Shown here piece after piece: positions 8,736 through 15,442 of a stretch of 34,902 nucleotides of DNA (position 1 is its first letter; each line of letters opens with the position of its first letter). The translations under genes were made by a program, and so were the position numbers. The stretch lies in the NCBI GenBank assembly GCA_029245395.1, contig JAQWPL010000021.1, positions 1 through 34,902 on the forward strand. The letters are read 5' to 3'. Source of the DNA: Gammaproteobacteria bacterium (GTDB lineage Bacteria; Pseudomonadota; Gammaproteobacteria; Pseudomonadales; Pseudohongiellaceae). Under the pieces are notes generated by a model. The model was given only the letters and a program-made list of their open reading frames with translations, did no database searches and was not told where the DNA came from.

Positions 8736-9590
8736 ATGACGCTGCAGGTCGGTGACATCCTGCTTGATCGGATTGTGGAAATGGAAATTCCTTTCATGAC
8801 CCCGGCCGATGCTTTTCCTGATTCCCCTGCCGGCATCATTGAAGAGCACCGCCACTGGATGGAACCGACTGCACTGTGTCCTGAAAGCGGGATGCTCATT
8901 ATCGCCATCCAGACCTGGATAATTCGTACTCCTCAACATCTGATTCTGGTGGATACCTGTATTGGTTGCGACAAGACTAATCATTATTTTGAGTCCTGGC
9001 ACAAACGCACCGATGACAGCTGGTACCTGAAACTGCTCGATAAAGGCATTAATCCGGCCGAAGTTGATTTTGTATTCTGTACTCATCTGCATGGTGACCA
9101 TTGCGGCTGGAATACCCGACTCGTGGACGGGCGCTGGATACCCACCTTTCCCAATGCGAAATACATCATTGCCCGGCAGGAAATCGATCAGGCGGCATTA
9201 GATAATGCCCCCGCCTACCAGGAAAGTGTGCTGCCAATCATTGAAACCGGGCAAGTCGTCGCTGTGGACACTGACTATGCCCTGGATGATCAGGTTTGGC
9301 TTCAACCTACTCCGGGGCATACACCCGGCCATGTAGCCGTACACCTGGCATCAAAAGGTCAGCGGGCTGTGCTTTGCGGCGATTTGATTCACAGCCCCCT
9401 TCAATGCCTGTATCCCCACTGGAAATACTGGATCGATTTTGATCAAAAGGAATCAATCCAGACACGTAAATCCTTTCTGGAGGCACGCTGCGCTGATAAC
9501 AACCTAGTGTTGACCGCCCACTTTCCCTCCCCTTCTACTGGCTATGTTGAAGCCAGGGATGGTGCTTTCTGGTTTCGGTTTTCAAATTAG
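8736..9590 (+). CDS. MBL-fold metallohydrolase (copy 1)
   Basis: The 284-residue cytoplasmic protein has the metallo-beta-lactamase fold signatures: HLHGDHCGWN at 117-126, TPGHTPGHVAVH with His195, CGD with Asp216 and AHF with His262. These form a binuclear metal site. The arrangement with W-N-T after HxHxDH resembles lactonases and related hydrolases that open small rings, but true AHL lactonase activity is not shown. A close relative lies at 20694-21578 (shared NT.LVDG.W.PTFPNA segment). It follows the exported esterase by 36 bp. The first ATG in this frame is used; an overlapping ATG at 8731 opens a two-codon frame only. Confidence 0.85.
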   Translation: MTLQVGDILLDRIVEMEIPFMTPADAFPDSPAGIIEEHRHWMEPTALCPESGMLIIAIQTWIIRTPQHLILVDTCIGCDKTNHYFESWHKRTDDSWYLKLLDKGINPAEVDFVFCTHLHGDHCGWNTRLVDGRWIPTFPNAKYIIARQEIDQAALDNAPAYQESVLPIIETGQVVAVDTDYALDDQVWLQPTPGHTPGHVAVHLASKGQRAVLCGDLIHSPLQCLYPHWKYWIDFDQKESIQTRKSFLEARCADNNLVLTAHFPSPSTGYVEARDGAFWFRFSN

Positions 9591-9600
9591 AAGTAAGCTT

Positions 9601-9624
9601 CAAAGCCCCTGGGTTTTGCTTTTC
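9601..9624 (+). terminator. Weak terminator-like hairpin after the MBL gene
   Basis: CAAAGCC at 9601-9607 can pair with GGTTTTG at 9612-9618 (one G-T pair), followed by C and four T. The stem is short and the U-run poor, so this is only a possible intrinsic terminator. Confidence 0.3.
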
Positions 9625-9767
9625 TGTTCAGGCGTTTGAACCAGCCCATCATTAGTTGTTTTTAAAATACGTTAATTGATTTGTCCAAAGATTCATTGTG
9701 AAGGGGGTCACATTTTTCCGGGTAGCACCTGTGACAAAATTTCATAGTGCTCACAAGGACGATCACC

Positions 9768-10514
9768 ATGGGCCTGCCAAATATATTCACTTTCATTCTT
9801 TTGTCTGTTTTTTTGACATCCCCTGTCATTGCCCAGCAACCCCAAGATGAGTCGATAGGATCTGTTGTTCTCACCAAAGGGACAGTTCAGGCCAGCAATG
9901 GTGCCAACGTACGGGATTTACGGCGCCGCTCAGAGATATTTGCAGGCGACCGGATCACAGCCGGGCCCTCCGGCTTTGCCCAGATACGCATGATCGACGG
10001 TGCCATAAATCGTCTGTCTGAGGAAACGGTGTTTACGTTTCATACCTACGAATTTGATGGCGAAGACGGTAAGCCTGACAAAGCAGTCATGGAACTGCAC
10101 GAAGGCGGCATGCGTACGTTAGACGGATTTATTCGCAGTAATGCTGATGATGAATATCGCCTAATTACACCGGACACAGAAGTCACCCCTCAAGGAGCAA
10201 CCTATGAATGTGTTGTTGAAAATGAGAAAACGTATTGCGGTGTTTTTGATAGTTCGATAAGCATGAAAAATGAAATTGATTCCGTTCAACTTGGCCTTGG
10301 TGGAAACTGGGATTATGCCGAAGTAGAAAGTCGGCAAACCCCCCATGTGCCTTTGCTCACTGCACCTGACATACTAGGCCAAATCACTATTAATCCAGGC
10401 AACAACCAGACTGTCACCACACCACAACCTACTCCTACTTCTGTCACACCAGTGAATAACGGGGTTTCCTTTCCAACGCCACAAACCATTCGTGTTATCC
10501 CTTATAAAAAGTAA
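9768..10514 (+). CDS. FecR-domain exported protein
   Basis: The 248-residue protein has a signal peptide (MGLPNIFTFILLSVFLTSPVIAQQ). A FecR domain covers about residues 30-165, with GSVVLTKGTVQASNG, EIFAGDRITAGPSGFAQIRMIDGA and EYRLITPDTEVTPQGATYECVV. Unlike the anti-sigma regulator FecR, there is no transmembrane anchor with a cytoplasmic part and no ECF sigma gene nearby. It is therefore more likely one of the stand-alone periplasmic FecR-domain proteins of unknown role. The C-terminus is Pro/Thr/Gln-rich and low in complexity. AAGGA precedes the ATG at 9768; a GTG at 9747 would add seven residues. Confidence 0.8.
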   Translation: MGLPNIFTFILLSVFLTSPVIAQQPQDESIGSVVLTKGTVQASNGANVRDLRRRSEIFAGDRITAGPSGFAQIRMIDGAINRLSEETVFTFHTYEFDGEDGKPDKAVMELHEGGMRTLDGFIRSNADDEYRLITPDTEVTPQGATYECVVENEKTYCGVFDSSISMKNEIDSVQLGLGGNWDYAEVESRQTPHVPLLTAPDILGQITINPGNNQTVTTPQPTPTSVTPVNNGVSFPTPQTIRVIPYKK

Positions 10515-10545
10515 GCCTGTCTCATAGGATATTTTCAATAAATTG

Positions 10546-10585
10546 AAATTTGATACAGGTCAAGTCAAATAGATCTTTCAAATTT
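10546..10585 (+). promoter_or_regulatory. Inverted repeat upstream of the dioxygenase gene
   Basis: AAATTTGA (10546-10553) and TCAAATTT (10578-10585) form an 8-bp inverted repeat, and a third half-site-like TCAAAT lies at 10565-10570. The region is about 90-130 bp before the dioxygenase start and just before a TATAAT hexamer. It may be an operator; no regulator is encoded nearby. Confidence 0.3.
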
Positions 10586-10611
10586 ATCCCGTTTTCCACT
10601 TCAGGTTTCGC

Positions 10612-10617
10612 TATAAT
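10612..10617 (+). promoter_or_regulatory. Possible -10 box for the gallate-type dioxygenase gene
   Basis: A perfect TATAAT hexamer lies 55 bp before the ATG at 10673. No convincing -35 box stands 16-18 bp upstream, so an activator may be needed, or the match is chance. Confidence 0.35.
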
Positions 10618-10672
10618 GGCGACCCTTTGAACAACCAGTCACACTAAACAGACTTAACTTCAGGAGTATTCT

Positions 10673-11959
10673 ATGGCCAAGATAGTTGGCGGCATTGCCA
10701 CTTCCCATACCCCTACCATCGGCTTTGCGCTGGATGCGAACAAGCAGGAGGACCCGGTATGGGCGCCTATATTCAAAGGCTATGAACCCATTCAGCAATG
10801 GCTGAAAGACCAGGCACCCGATGTCCTGTTCTATATCTTTAATGACCACATGACCTCGTTCTTTATTGATCACTATTCACATTTTGCTTTGGGCGTTGGT
10901 GAAAATTTTCCTGTTGCCGATGAAGGTGGCGGCCCCCGCGATTTGCCCCCTTTAAGAGGCCATCCCGGGTTGGCTGAGCATATTGCCAAGGGCCTGGTGG
11001 CAGATGAATTTGATATGTCCTATTTCCAGGAAAAGGGCCTGGATCACGGCTGTTTCTCCCCGTTATCCCTGCTCCTGCCCCATGAAACTGAATGGCCCTG
11101 CAAGGTGATTCCACTACAAGTCGGCGTTCTGCAAGCGCCTACGCCCAATGCCAAGCGCTGCTATAACCTGGGTAAATCTTTGCGTAAGGCTATCCAGAGT
11201 TATCCGGAAGATATCAAAGTGGTAATTGCAGGTACTGGCGGATTGTCCCATCAGGTCCACGGCGAGCGCTGCGGATTCAACAATACACCCTGGGATATGG
11301 AATTCATGGAGAGACTGGAAAAAGACCCGGAAGGACTGACCAATATCACTAATGCAGAATACGCAGAACTCGGCGGCATGGAAGGTGCTGAAGTGATCAT
11401 GTGGCTGATCATGCGCGGCGCCCTTTCCAAAGAAGTGGAAACCACTCACCAGACTTATTACCTGCCTTCCATGACCCCTATTGCTAGCATGATATTAGAG
11501 GAACGTTCTGATGAAACTTCCGACGAAAATCAGGATGATTACCTTAAACGTATCAACCATGAATTGGCAGGCATTGAGAATCTGGAAGGCACTTACCCCA
11601 CTACCATTGGGAGCAGTGTTAAAGCCTATCGATTAAATAATTTTCTTCATGATCTTATCATTCCGGAAAAACGCGAGCTGTTTCTGAATGACCAGGAAAC
11701 CGCTTTTGCAGAATCTAATCTCACTGAAGATGAAAAAGGCATGTTACGCAATCTGGAGTGGCGCAAAATGATTCATTACGGTGTGATTTTCTTCATGCTG
11801 GAAAAACTGGGTGCTGTAGTAGGAACTTCTAACTTGCATATTTATGCAGCAATGCGGGGAGAAAGTCTTGATGATTTTCTAAAAACCAGAAATGCACAAG
11901 TACTTTACTCCGTCGCCGGCACCGATGCAGGCAAGACCGACTGGGATAAAAACAAGTAG
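10673..11959 (+). CDS. galA: Fused LigB-LigA extradiol dioxygenase, gallate dioxygenase type
   Basis: The 428-residue protein fuses a LigB catalytic domain (1 to about 280) with a LigA-like domain (about 300-420), the layout of gallate dioxygenases GalA and DesB (418-420 residues). Iron ligands expected for the family are in place: His12 (ATSHTPTIG), His59 (FNDHMTSFF) and Glu240 (GGMEGAEVIMW). Catalytic His125 and His193 (GGLSHQVHGERCGFNNT) are also seen. The enzyme would cleave gallate or protocatechuate next to the hydroxyls (4,5-position) in the cytoplasm. A CAGGAG site precedes the ATG. It appears to be a single-gene unit. Fusion and residues are seen; gallate over protocatechuate as substrate is inferred from the fusion. 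Confidence 0.83.
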   Translation: MAKIVGGIATSHTPTIGFALDANKQEDPVWAPIFKGYEPIQQWLKDQAPDVLFYIFNDHMTSFFIDHYSHFALGVGENFPVADEGGGPRDLPPLRGHPGLAEHIAKGLVADEFDMSYFQEKGLDHGCFSPLSLLLPHETEWPCKVIPLQVGVLQAPTPNAKRCYNLGKSLRKAIQSYPEDIKVVIAGTGGLSHQVHGERCGFNNTPWDMEFMERLEKDPEGLTNITNAEYAELGGMEGAEVIMWLIMRGALSKEVETTHQTYYLPSMTPIASMILEERSDETSDENQDDYLKRINHELAGIENLEGTYPTTIGSSVKAYRLNNFLHDLIIPEKRELFLNDQETAFAESNLTEDEKGMLRNLEWRKMIHYGVIFFMLEKLGAVVGTSNLHIYAAMRGESLDDFLKTRNAQVLYSVAGTDAGKTDWDKNK

Positions 11960-12006
11960 CGTGACGCTACCAATATTTGAACTCTATTGGGCGAATTGCG
12001 TTCGCC
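11956..12006 (+). other. Two hairpins at the 3' end of the dioxygenase gene
   Basis: GTAGCG/CGCTAC (11956-11961 with 11965-11970, loop TGA) spans the stop codon. GGCGAA/TTCGCC (11990-11995 with 12001-12006) follows it. Neither has a T-run, so they are more likely mRNA 3'-end stabilisers or Rho-related structures than intrinsic terminators. Confidence 0.35.
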
Positions 12007-12045
12007 AGATACAAATAAAGTAGAGCCAACTAAAGTACATATTTT

Positions 12046-12539
12046 ATGCTTTATCTCGTCGTTGGATTATTGCTTTTCTTTTCTATTCATTCCGTACGCA
12101 TTGTTGCCGATGGGTGGCGCAGTCAGTTTATTGAAGACAAAGGCATTTTGGTGTGGCGCGGTATTTATACTGTGGTTTCGCTGGTTGGGTTGGGTCTGAT
12201 AATTTACGGTTTTGGTTTAAGCCGGGCTGATCCGGTCTTTCTATGGAATCCGCCGGTCTGGACGCGCATGGCTGCCATCACCCTGACTCTGTTTGCTTTC
12301 TTCCTGTTCGCCGCAGCAAATATCCCTCACAACCACATTAAAGCCAAACTGGGCCATCCCATGTTTGCTGGCACCAAAATCTGGGCCTTAGCTCATCTCA
12401 TCGCAAACGGCAGGCTGGCATAGATTATGGTAAGGGAACAATGATGGGCACTACTCTGGTTTGTATAGCAGGAACTATGATCTATGCCCTCTTCGCTTTT
12501 GTTCTGCATCCGCTCTTAATTGGTGTACCTGTTTTCTAA
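12046..12539 (+). pseudogene. nnrU: nnrU remnant with internal deletion and frameshift
   Basis: The first 125 codons (to a stop at 12423) match the N-terminal two thirds of NnrU-family membrane proteins: FSIHSVRIVADGWR, LIIYGFGLSRADP, WNPPVWTRMAA, NIPHNHIKAKLGHPMFAGTK and WALAHLIANGRLA. The family normally continues to about 190-230 residues. The missing C-terminus appears in another frame from about 12465: IAGTMIYALFAFVLHPLLIG and VPVF before TAA at 12537. About 40-60 codons between the parts are missing and the frames do not join. The intact protein is a multi-helix membrane protein linked in some bacteria to NO/nitrite metabolism. A shortened functional version is possible but less likely. 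Confidence 0.72.
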
Positions 12540-12559
12540 CTGCGTTAATTTGGATGATT

Positions 12560-12571
12560 GGCTATATAGCC
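12560..12571 (+). other. 12-bp perfect palindrome upstream of a secreted-protein gene
   Basis: GGCTATATAGCC is a perfect palindrome followed by TTTTG. It lies 60 bp before the start at 12631 and 20 bp after the nnrU remnant. It could be an operator or a short terminator stem (GGCT/AGCC). Confidence 0.25.
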
Positions 12572-12630
12572 TTTTGTGGCTTTAGTAAATTATTGGCAAA
12601 TCAGTAAATACCTATTAGGATATTGTTCCA

Positions 12631-13161
12631 ATGAATAAATCATTTAATAACTTAATTTTTAGAAACCTTGCTATTTTTTGCCTGCTGTTGACAGGCATAT
12701 CACCCAGCATTGCTCAGGAAACTACACAGGAGCCACCTGAGGCTATCGAAGAAATCACCATCACCCAGCAACGTCCACCAAGCCTGCTACGCAGAGAAAT
12801 TATCCAGGCTACAGAAAATGTTTATGATCTTTTCAACTCACTCAATGATGATGATGAATTCAATGTGTATTGCTATGAGGAATACATACTGGGATCTAGG
12901 ATAAAGGAACGCTTCTGTCACGCAAATTATATTGAAAATGCCTTGTCCAATGTGGCAACCGATTATGTGAACGGGCAACAAGGCGATCCTGAATCTGTAC
13001 CCGGAGCGACACCCCATCTAATCCAGGCAGAGATCCGTCTGAAAAATCGCATCCTGGGAGAAAAAATGTTGGAGTTAAGCAACAACAACCGGCAACTCAA
13101 TGATGCACTTCTACACTTGAAAGATTTACGCGATGAATACTCTGAATTGACAGCAGACTAA
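12631..13161 (+). CDS. Small secreted protein of unknown function
   Basis: The 176-residue protein has a signal peptide ending at PSIAQ/E. An acidic EEITITQQRPPSLLRREI stretch follows, then a core with NVYDLFNSLNDDDEFNVYCYEE, GSRIKERFCHANYIENAL and a C-terminal helical part (EKMLELSNNNRQLNDALLHL) that may form a coiled coil. I recognise the pattern (EITI..QR...LR.EI..AE..VY.LFN.LN..DEF...C...GSRIK.R.C) as a family common in Gammaproteobacteria with no known function. Two cysteines of the core may pair in the periplasm. It ends in a strong bidirectional terminator and appears monocistronic. Confidence 0.78.
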   Translation: MNKSFNNLIFRNLAIFCLLLTGISPSIAQETTQEPPEAIEEITITQQRPPSLLRREIIQATENVYDLFNSLNDDDEFNVYCYEEYILGSRIKERFCHANYIENALSNVATDYVNGQQGDPESVPGATPHLIQAEIRLKNRILGEKMLELSNNNRQLNDALLHLKDLRDEYSELTAD

Positions 13162-13170
13162 ATGTTCCAC

Positions 13171-13199
13171 AAAAAAGCCCGGAGATTCCGGGCTTTTTT
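13171..13199 (+). terminator. Strong bidirectional intrinsic terminator
   Basis: A-run, then GCCCGGA, loop, TCCGGGC and a T-run (AAAAAAGCCCGGAGATTCCG followed by GGCTTTTTT). It serves the secreted-protein gene on plus and the PuuD-type gene on minus, which converge here. Confidence 0.9.
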
Positions 13200-13221
13200 G
13201 GCCTGCTTTTAACAATGATTC

Positions 13222-13809
13222 TTACATCAATGGCAATCCATGTCCCTGACCAACCATGAACATCAGCATGGGAATGGACAACATGGTATTGGTTCGAGAT
13301 GCCATCAGGGCTATAACTTTGGCCTTGGCTATTTCTTCAGGAGTGGCTTCTACAATACCCAGAATTTTTTTCTGGTTTGGCCAGATCAGTACCCATACAT
13401 TAAACAACATGATGGTGCCAAGCCAAGCGCCCAAACCGATAATGGCAGCACCATCAGCCAGCATGAAGGCATTCATGATGCCGATGCCCATGGTTTCCAA
13501 AGCACAAGCGCCTGTAATCCAGGTGGCCAATGCGCCCCAGCGGAACCAGAACAGCGCTCTGGGTGCTACATATTTATTGATGGCCGCAGGACCTGGCCCA
13601 CCTTCGTCGGCAAGGGCTTCGCCAACTGCAGGTACCTGGATAAAATTAAAGTAATACAACAGGCCTATCCAAATCACCCCTGCAATCACATGCAGCCAGA
13701 CAAAAGTAGACCACAGATTGAAAGTCCCAAGTCCGTGGGCTACCAGGAATAAAATAGCGAGAATAAAGCCGGCCGCAATAGTACCGTTGACAGATTTTAA
13801 TGGATTCAT
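13222..13809 (-). CDS. PuuD-type membrane protein (urate oxidase N-terminal domain family)
   Basis: The 195-residue protein has about five transmembrane segments (GTIAAGFILAILFLVAHGL, FVWLHVIAGVIWIGLLYYF, WGALATWITGACAL, AIIGLGAWLGTIMLFNVWVLIW, MLSIPMLMFMVGQ). WLHVIAGVIWIGL and GTIMLFNVWVLIWPNQKKIL are typical of PF06181, the membrane part of the urate oxidase PuuD. Full PuuD adds a C-terminal cytochrome c domain; this copy stops before it. Single-domain versions are frequent in marine Gammaproteobacteria, and urate oxidation by them is not established. AGAGGG precedes the ATG. It is divergent from the M28 peptidase gene. Confidence 0.78.
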   Translation of the reverse strand: MNPLKSVNGTIAAGFILAILFLVAHGLGTFNLWSTFVWLHVIAGVIWIGLLYYFNFIQVPAVGEALADEGGPGPAAINKYVAPRALFWFRWGALATWITGACALETMGIGIMNAFMLADGAAIIGLGAWLGTIMLFNVWVLIWPNQKKILGIVEATPEEIAKAKVIALMASRTNTMLSIPMLMFMVGQGHGLPLM

Positions 13810-13956
13810 ATATTTCCCTCTGTTTTGTTATTTATAGTTGTTATTAATAGTTATTAGGCCCGAAATATAAATTGTTATTATCGTGTCTTGAGCAGAATGG
13901 CTACTATGCTGTCTTTCTCTATTAATGAACTTTTGTAGTAAAACCCCACAATAAAC

Positions 13957-15033
13957 ATGGTAAAAAAATTCATAACAGGCTACAAAGCATTGGCAAAGTA
14001 TACCAACATTAGCCCGCCAAAATCCCGTCTTACCCGGATAATAATTGTTGCCGGTATTACCGGGATTATTATGGTGTTATCCCTGTTTATACTCCTGTTC
14101 CTCATGACCACCATGCCAGGTGCATCTCTGACAGGTCCATTGCCTGTTTTGACAACAGAACAAACAGCTCTGGGCAATCGACTGCGCACGCATGTGGACA
14201 TGCTGGCAAACACCATTGGGCCACGCCACGAACTGGAACGTGAGGGACTGGAACAGGCCGCCGACTATATACTGGAAGAATTCAGGCGCTATAGGTACAG
14301 TCCCGAAGTCTCAATCTATGGGGAAGCCGGGTTCCGCAATATCAATGTCACCCTTTCTGGTACTGGCGATACAAATGGCCTCTTAATCATCGGGGCACAC
14401 TACGATTCTGCCCGTTCCGGGACGCCAGGCGCCGATGACAACGCTTCCGGCGTGGCCGTCATGCTGGAAATGGCACGTGCACTTTACGGTGAGGAGCTTC
14501 AGCACTCTGTACGCTTCGTCTCCTTTCCCAATGAAGAGCGCCCCTATTTTAATACGCCAATGATGGGCAGCCAGATTACTGCTCGCCTGTCTGCGGAAGC
14601 TGGGGAAAATCTCATTGGTATGTTTTCACTTGAAATGCTTGGCTACTACTCGGATGAGCCTGGTAGTCAGCATTATCCACCCATTATCCGTAACCTCTAT
14701 CCTGATACCGGAAATTTTGTTGCCTTTGTTAGCAATATGTCATCCCGCCTTTTCCTACAACAGGTTGTCGGCGCTTTCAGGGAGCAAAACGTTTTCCCAT
14801 CGCAAGGCATGGCCGCGCCGGAAACACTGGTGAGGGATATTCGCCGCTCTGACAATTCCGCCTATTGGGATTATGGCTACCCTGCAGTGATGGTGACCGA
14901 CACTTCTAACTTTCGCACGCCTAATTTCCACACCCTGGCAGATACGCCAGAAACTCTGAATTATGAGAGTATGGCGCGTCTTACAGAGGGTTTGGTCGGC
15001 ATGGTAATTACTCTGGCTAACCCGGTAAAATAA
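13957..15033 (+). CDS. M28 family zinc peptidase, membrane-anchored
   Basis: The 358-residue protein has one N-terminal transmembrane segment (about residues 26-52), so the catalytic part likely faces the periplasm. The two-zinc M28 site is visible: GAHYDS (His148), GADDNASG (Asp160/161), PNEE (Glu193/194), SLEMLGYY (Glu near 225) and NFHTLADTPETL (His325). The family contains aminopeptidases and carboxypeptidases; the exact specificity cannot be told. The start at 13957 has no strong ribosome site, but the membrane anchor follows directly. It shares the divergent gap 13810-13956 with the PuuD-type gene and is followed by tRNA-Pro after 34 bp. Confidence 0.83.
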   Translation: MVKKFITGYKALAKYTNISPPKSRLTRIIIVAGITGIIMVLSLFILLFLMTTMPGASLTGPLPVLTTEQTALGNRLRTHVDMLANTIGPRHELEREGLEQAADYILEEFRRYRYSPEVSIYGEAGFRNINVTLSGTGDTNGLLIIGAHYDSARSGTPGADDNASGVAVMLEMARALYGEELQHSVRFVSFPNEERPYFNTPMMGSQITARLSAEAGENLIGMFSLEMLGYYSDEPGSQHYPPIIRNLYPDTGNFVAFVSNMSSRLFLQQVVGAFREQNVFPSQGMAAPETLVRDIRRSDNSAYWDYGYPAVMVTDTSNFRTPNFHTLADTPETLNYESMARLTEGLVGMVITLANPVK

Positions 15034-15067
15034 AGCTTCAGAACAACCATTTTTTGATTCTATAGAT

Positions 15068-15144
15068 CCGAGTGTGGCGCAGCCTGGTAGCGCACCTCGT
15101 TCGGGACGAGGGGGTCGAAGGTTCAAATCCTCTCACTCCGACCA
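15068..15144 (+). tRNA. tRNA-Pro (anticodon CGG)
   Basis: The 77-base gene folds as a proline tRNA. The D arm is GCGC-AGCCTGGTA-GCGC, the anticodon arm CCTCG-TTCGGGA-CGAGG (CGG anticodon), the T loop TTCAAAT, the discriminator A, and CCA is encoded. C1-G72, typical of bacterial tRNA-Pro, is kept. Two stem positions do not pair: C2 with C71 in the acceptor stem and A50 with C64 in the T stem; G at each 5' position would restore pairing. It may be functional with mismatches or in early decay. A TATAGA hexamer touches the 5' end, too close to be an obvious promoter. Confidence 0.88.
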
Positions 15145-15152
15145 AATCAAAA

Positions 15153-15200
15153 AACCAAAATTCGTCTCACTTACCCGTCAGGGTGAGACTAATTTTGGTT
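15153..15200 (+). terminator. Long hairpin directly after tRNA-Pro
   Basis: The arms 15153-15170 (AACCAAAATTCGTCTCAC) and 15183-15200 pair over 18 bp with one mismatch, around a 12-base loop. It begins 8 bases after the CCA end. There is no good T-run, but the upper stem and AT base may still end transcription or mark the 3' border for processing. Confidence 0.6.
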
Positions 15201-15208
15201 ATTTAATT

Positions 15209-15334
15209 TGGATGAGAGGTTGGAACCGAATCACAGATTCACAAAATCGCAGGAGCGATTTTGGACGCATGAGCAAAGCGAATGCACCCGCAGGGCGAGC
15301 GCCAGGGATGGTGCGAGTCAAATCCTCTCACCCA
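15209..15334 (+). ncRNA. Structured repeat element echoing the tRNA 3' region
   Basis: The segment is closed by TGGATGAGAGG (15209-15219) pairing with CCTCTCACCCA (15324-15334), 10 of 11 pairs. Inside are consecutive hairpins: GAATC/GATTC (15228-15240), AAAATCGC/GCGATTTT (15243-15262), GCAT/ATGC (15267-15285) and GGC/GCC (15294-15303). Its end repeats 14 bases of the tRNA-Pro T arm/acceptor, TCAAATCCTCTCAC (tRNA copy 15123-15136, second copy 15318-15331, 195 bp apart). The arrangement recalls the rtT repeats behind E. coli tyrT, which also carry a piece of the tRNA 3' end. Being transcribed as an RNA is inference. Confidence 0.45.
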
Positions 15335-15356
15335 TGAAATCTGATGAACTACACCA

Positions 15357-15412
15357 TTATCCTTTGTCCTTTATCCTTTGTCCTTTATCCTTTCTCTTTT
15401 ATCCTTTATCTT
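15357..15412 (+). repeat. Heptamer tandem array, eight units (TTATCCT type)
   Basis: Eight consecutive 7-bp units follow the consensus TTATCCT: TTATCCT, TTGTCCT, TTATCCT, TTGTCCT, TTATCCT, TTCTCTT, TTATCCT, TTATCTT. The array ends 30 bp before the SDR start codon. The same heptamer recurs at 16254-16290, and in inverse orientation at 22489-22525. Confidence 0.85.
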
Positions 15413-15442
15413 CTCGGCAAATAATTTTGTTTGGACTTTTTT

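Noticed and set aside
15123-15331. Repeated tRNA 3' segment considered as attachment sites of an integrated element
   Set aside because: The copies are only 195 bp apart, no integrase is near, and the enclosed sequence is a folded element rather than cargo.
15357-15412. Tandem units considered as a CRISPR array
   Set aside because: Units are 7 bp with no spacers and no cas genes are present.
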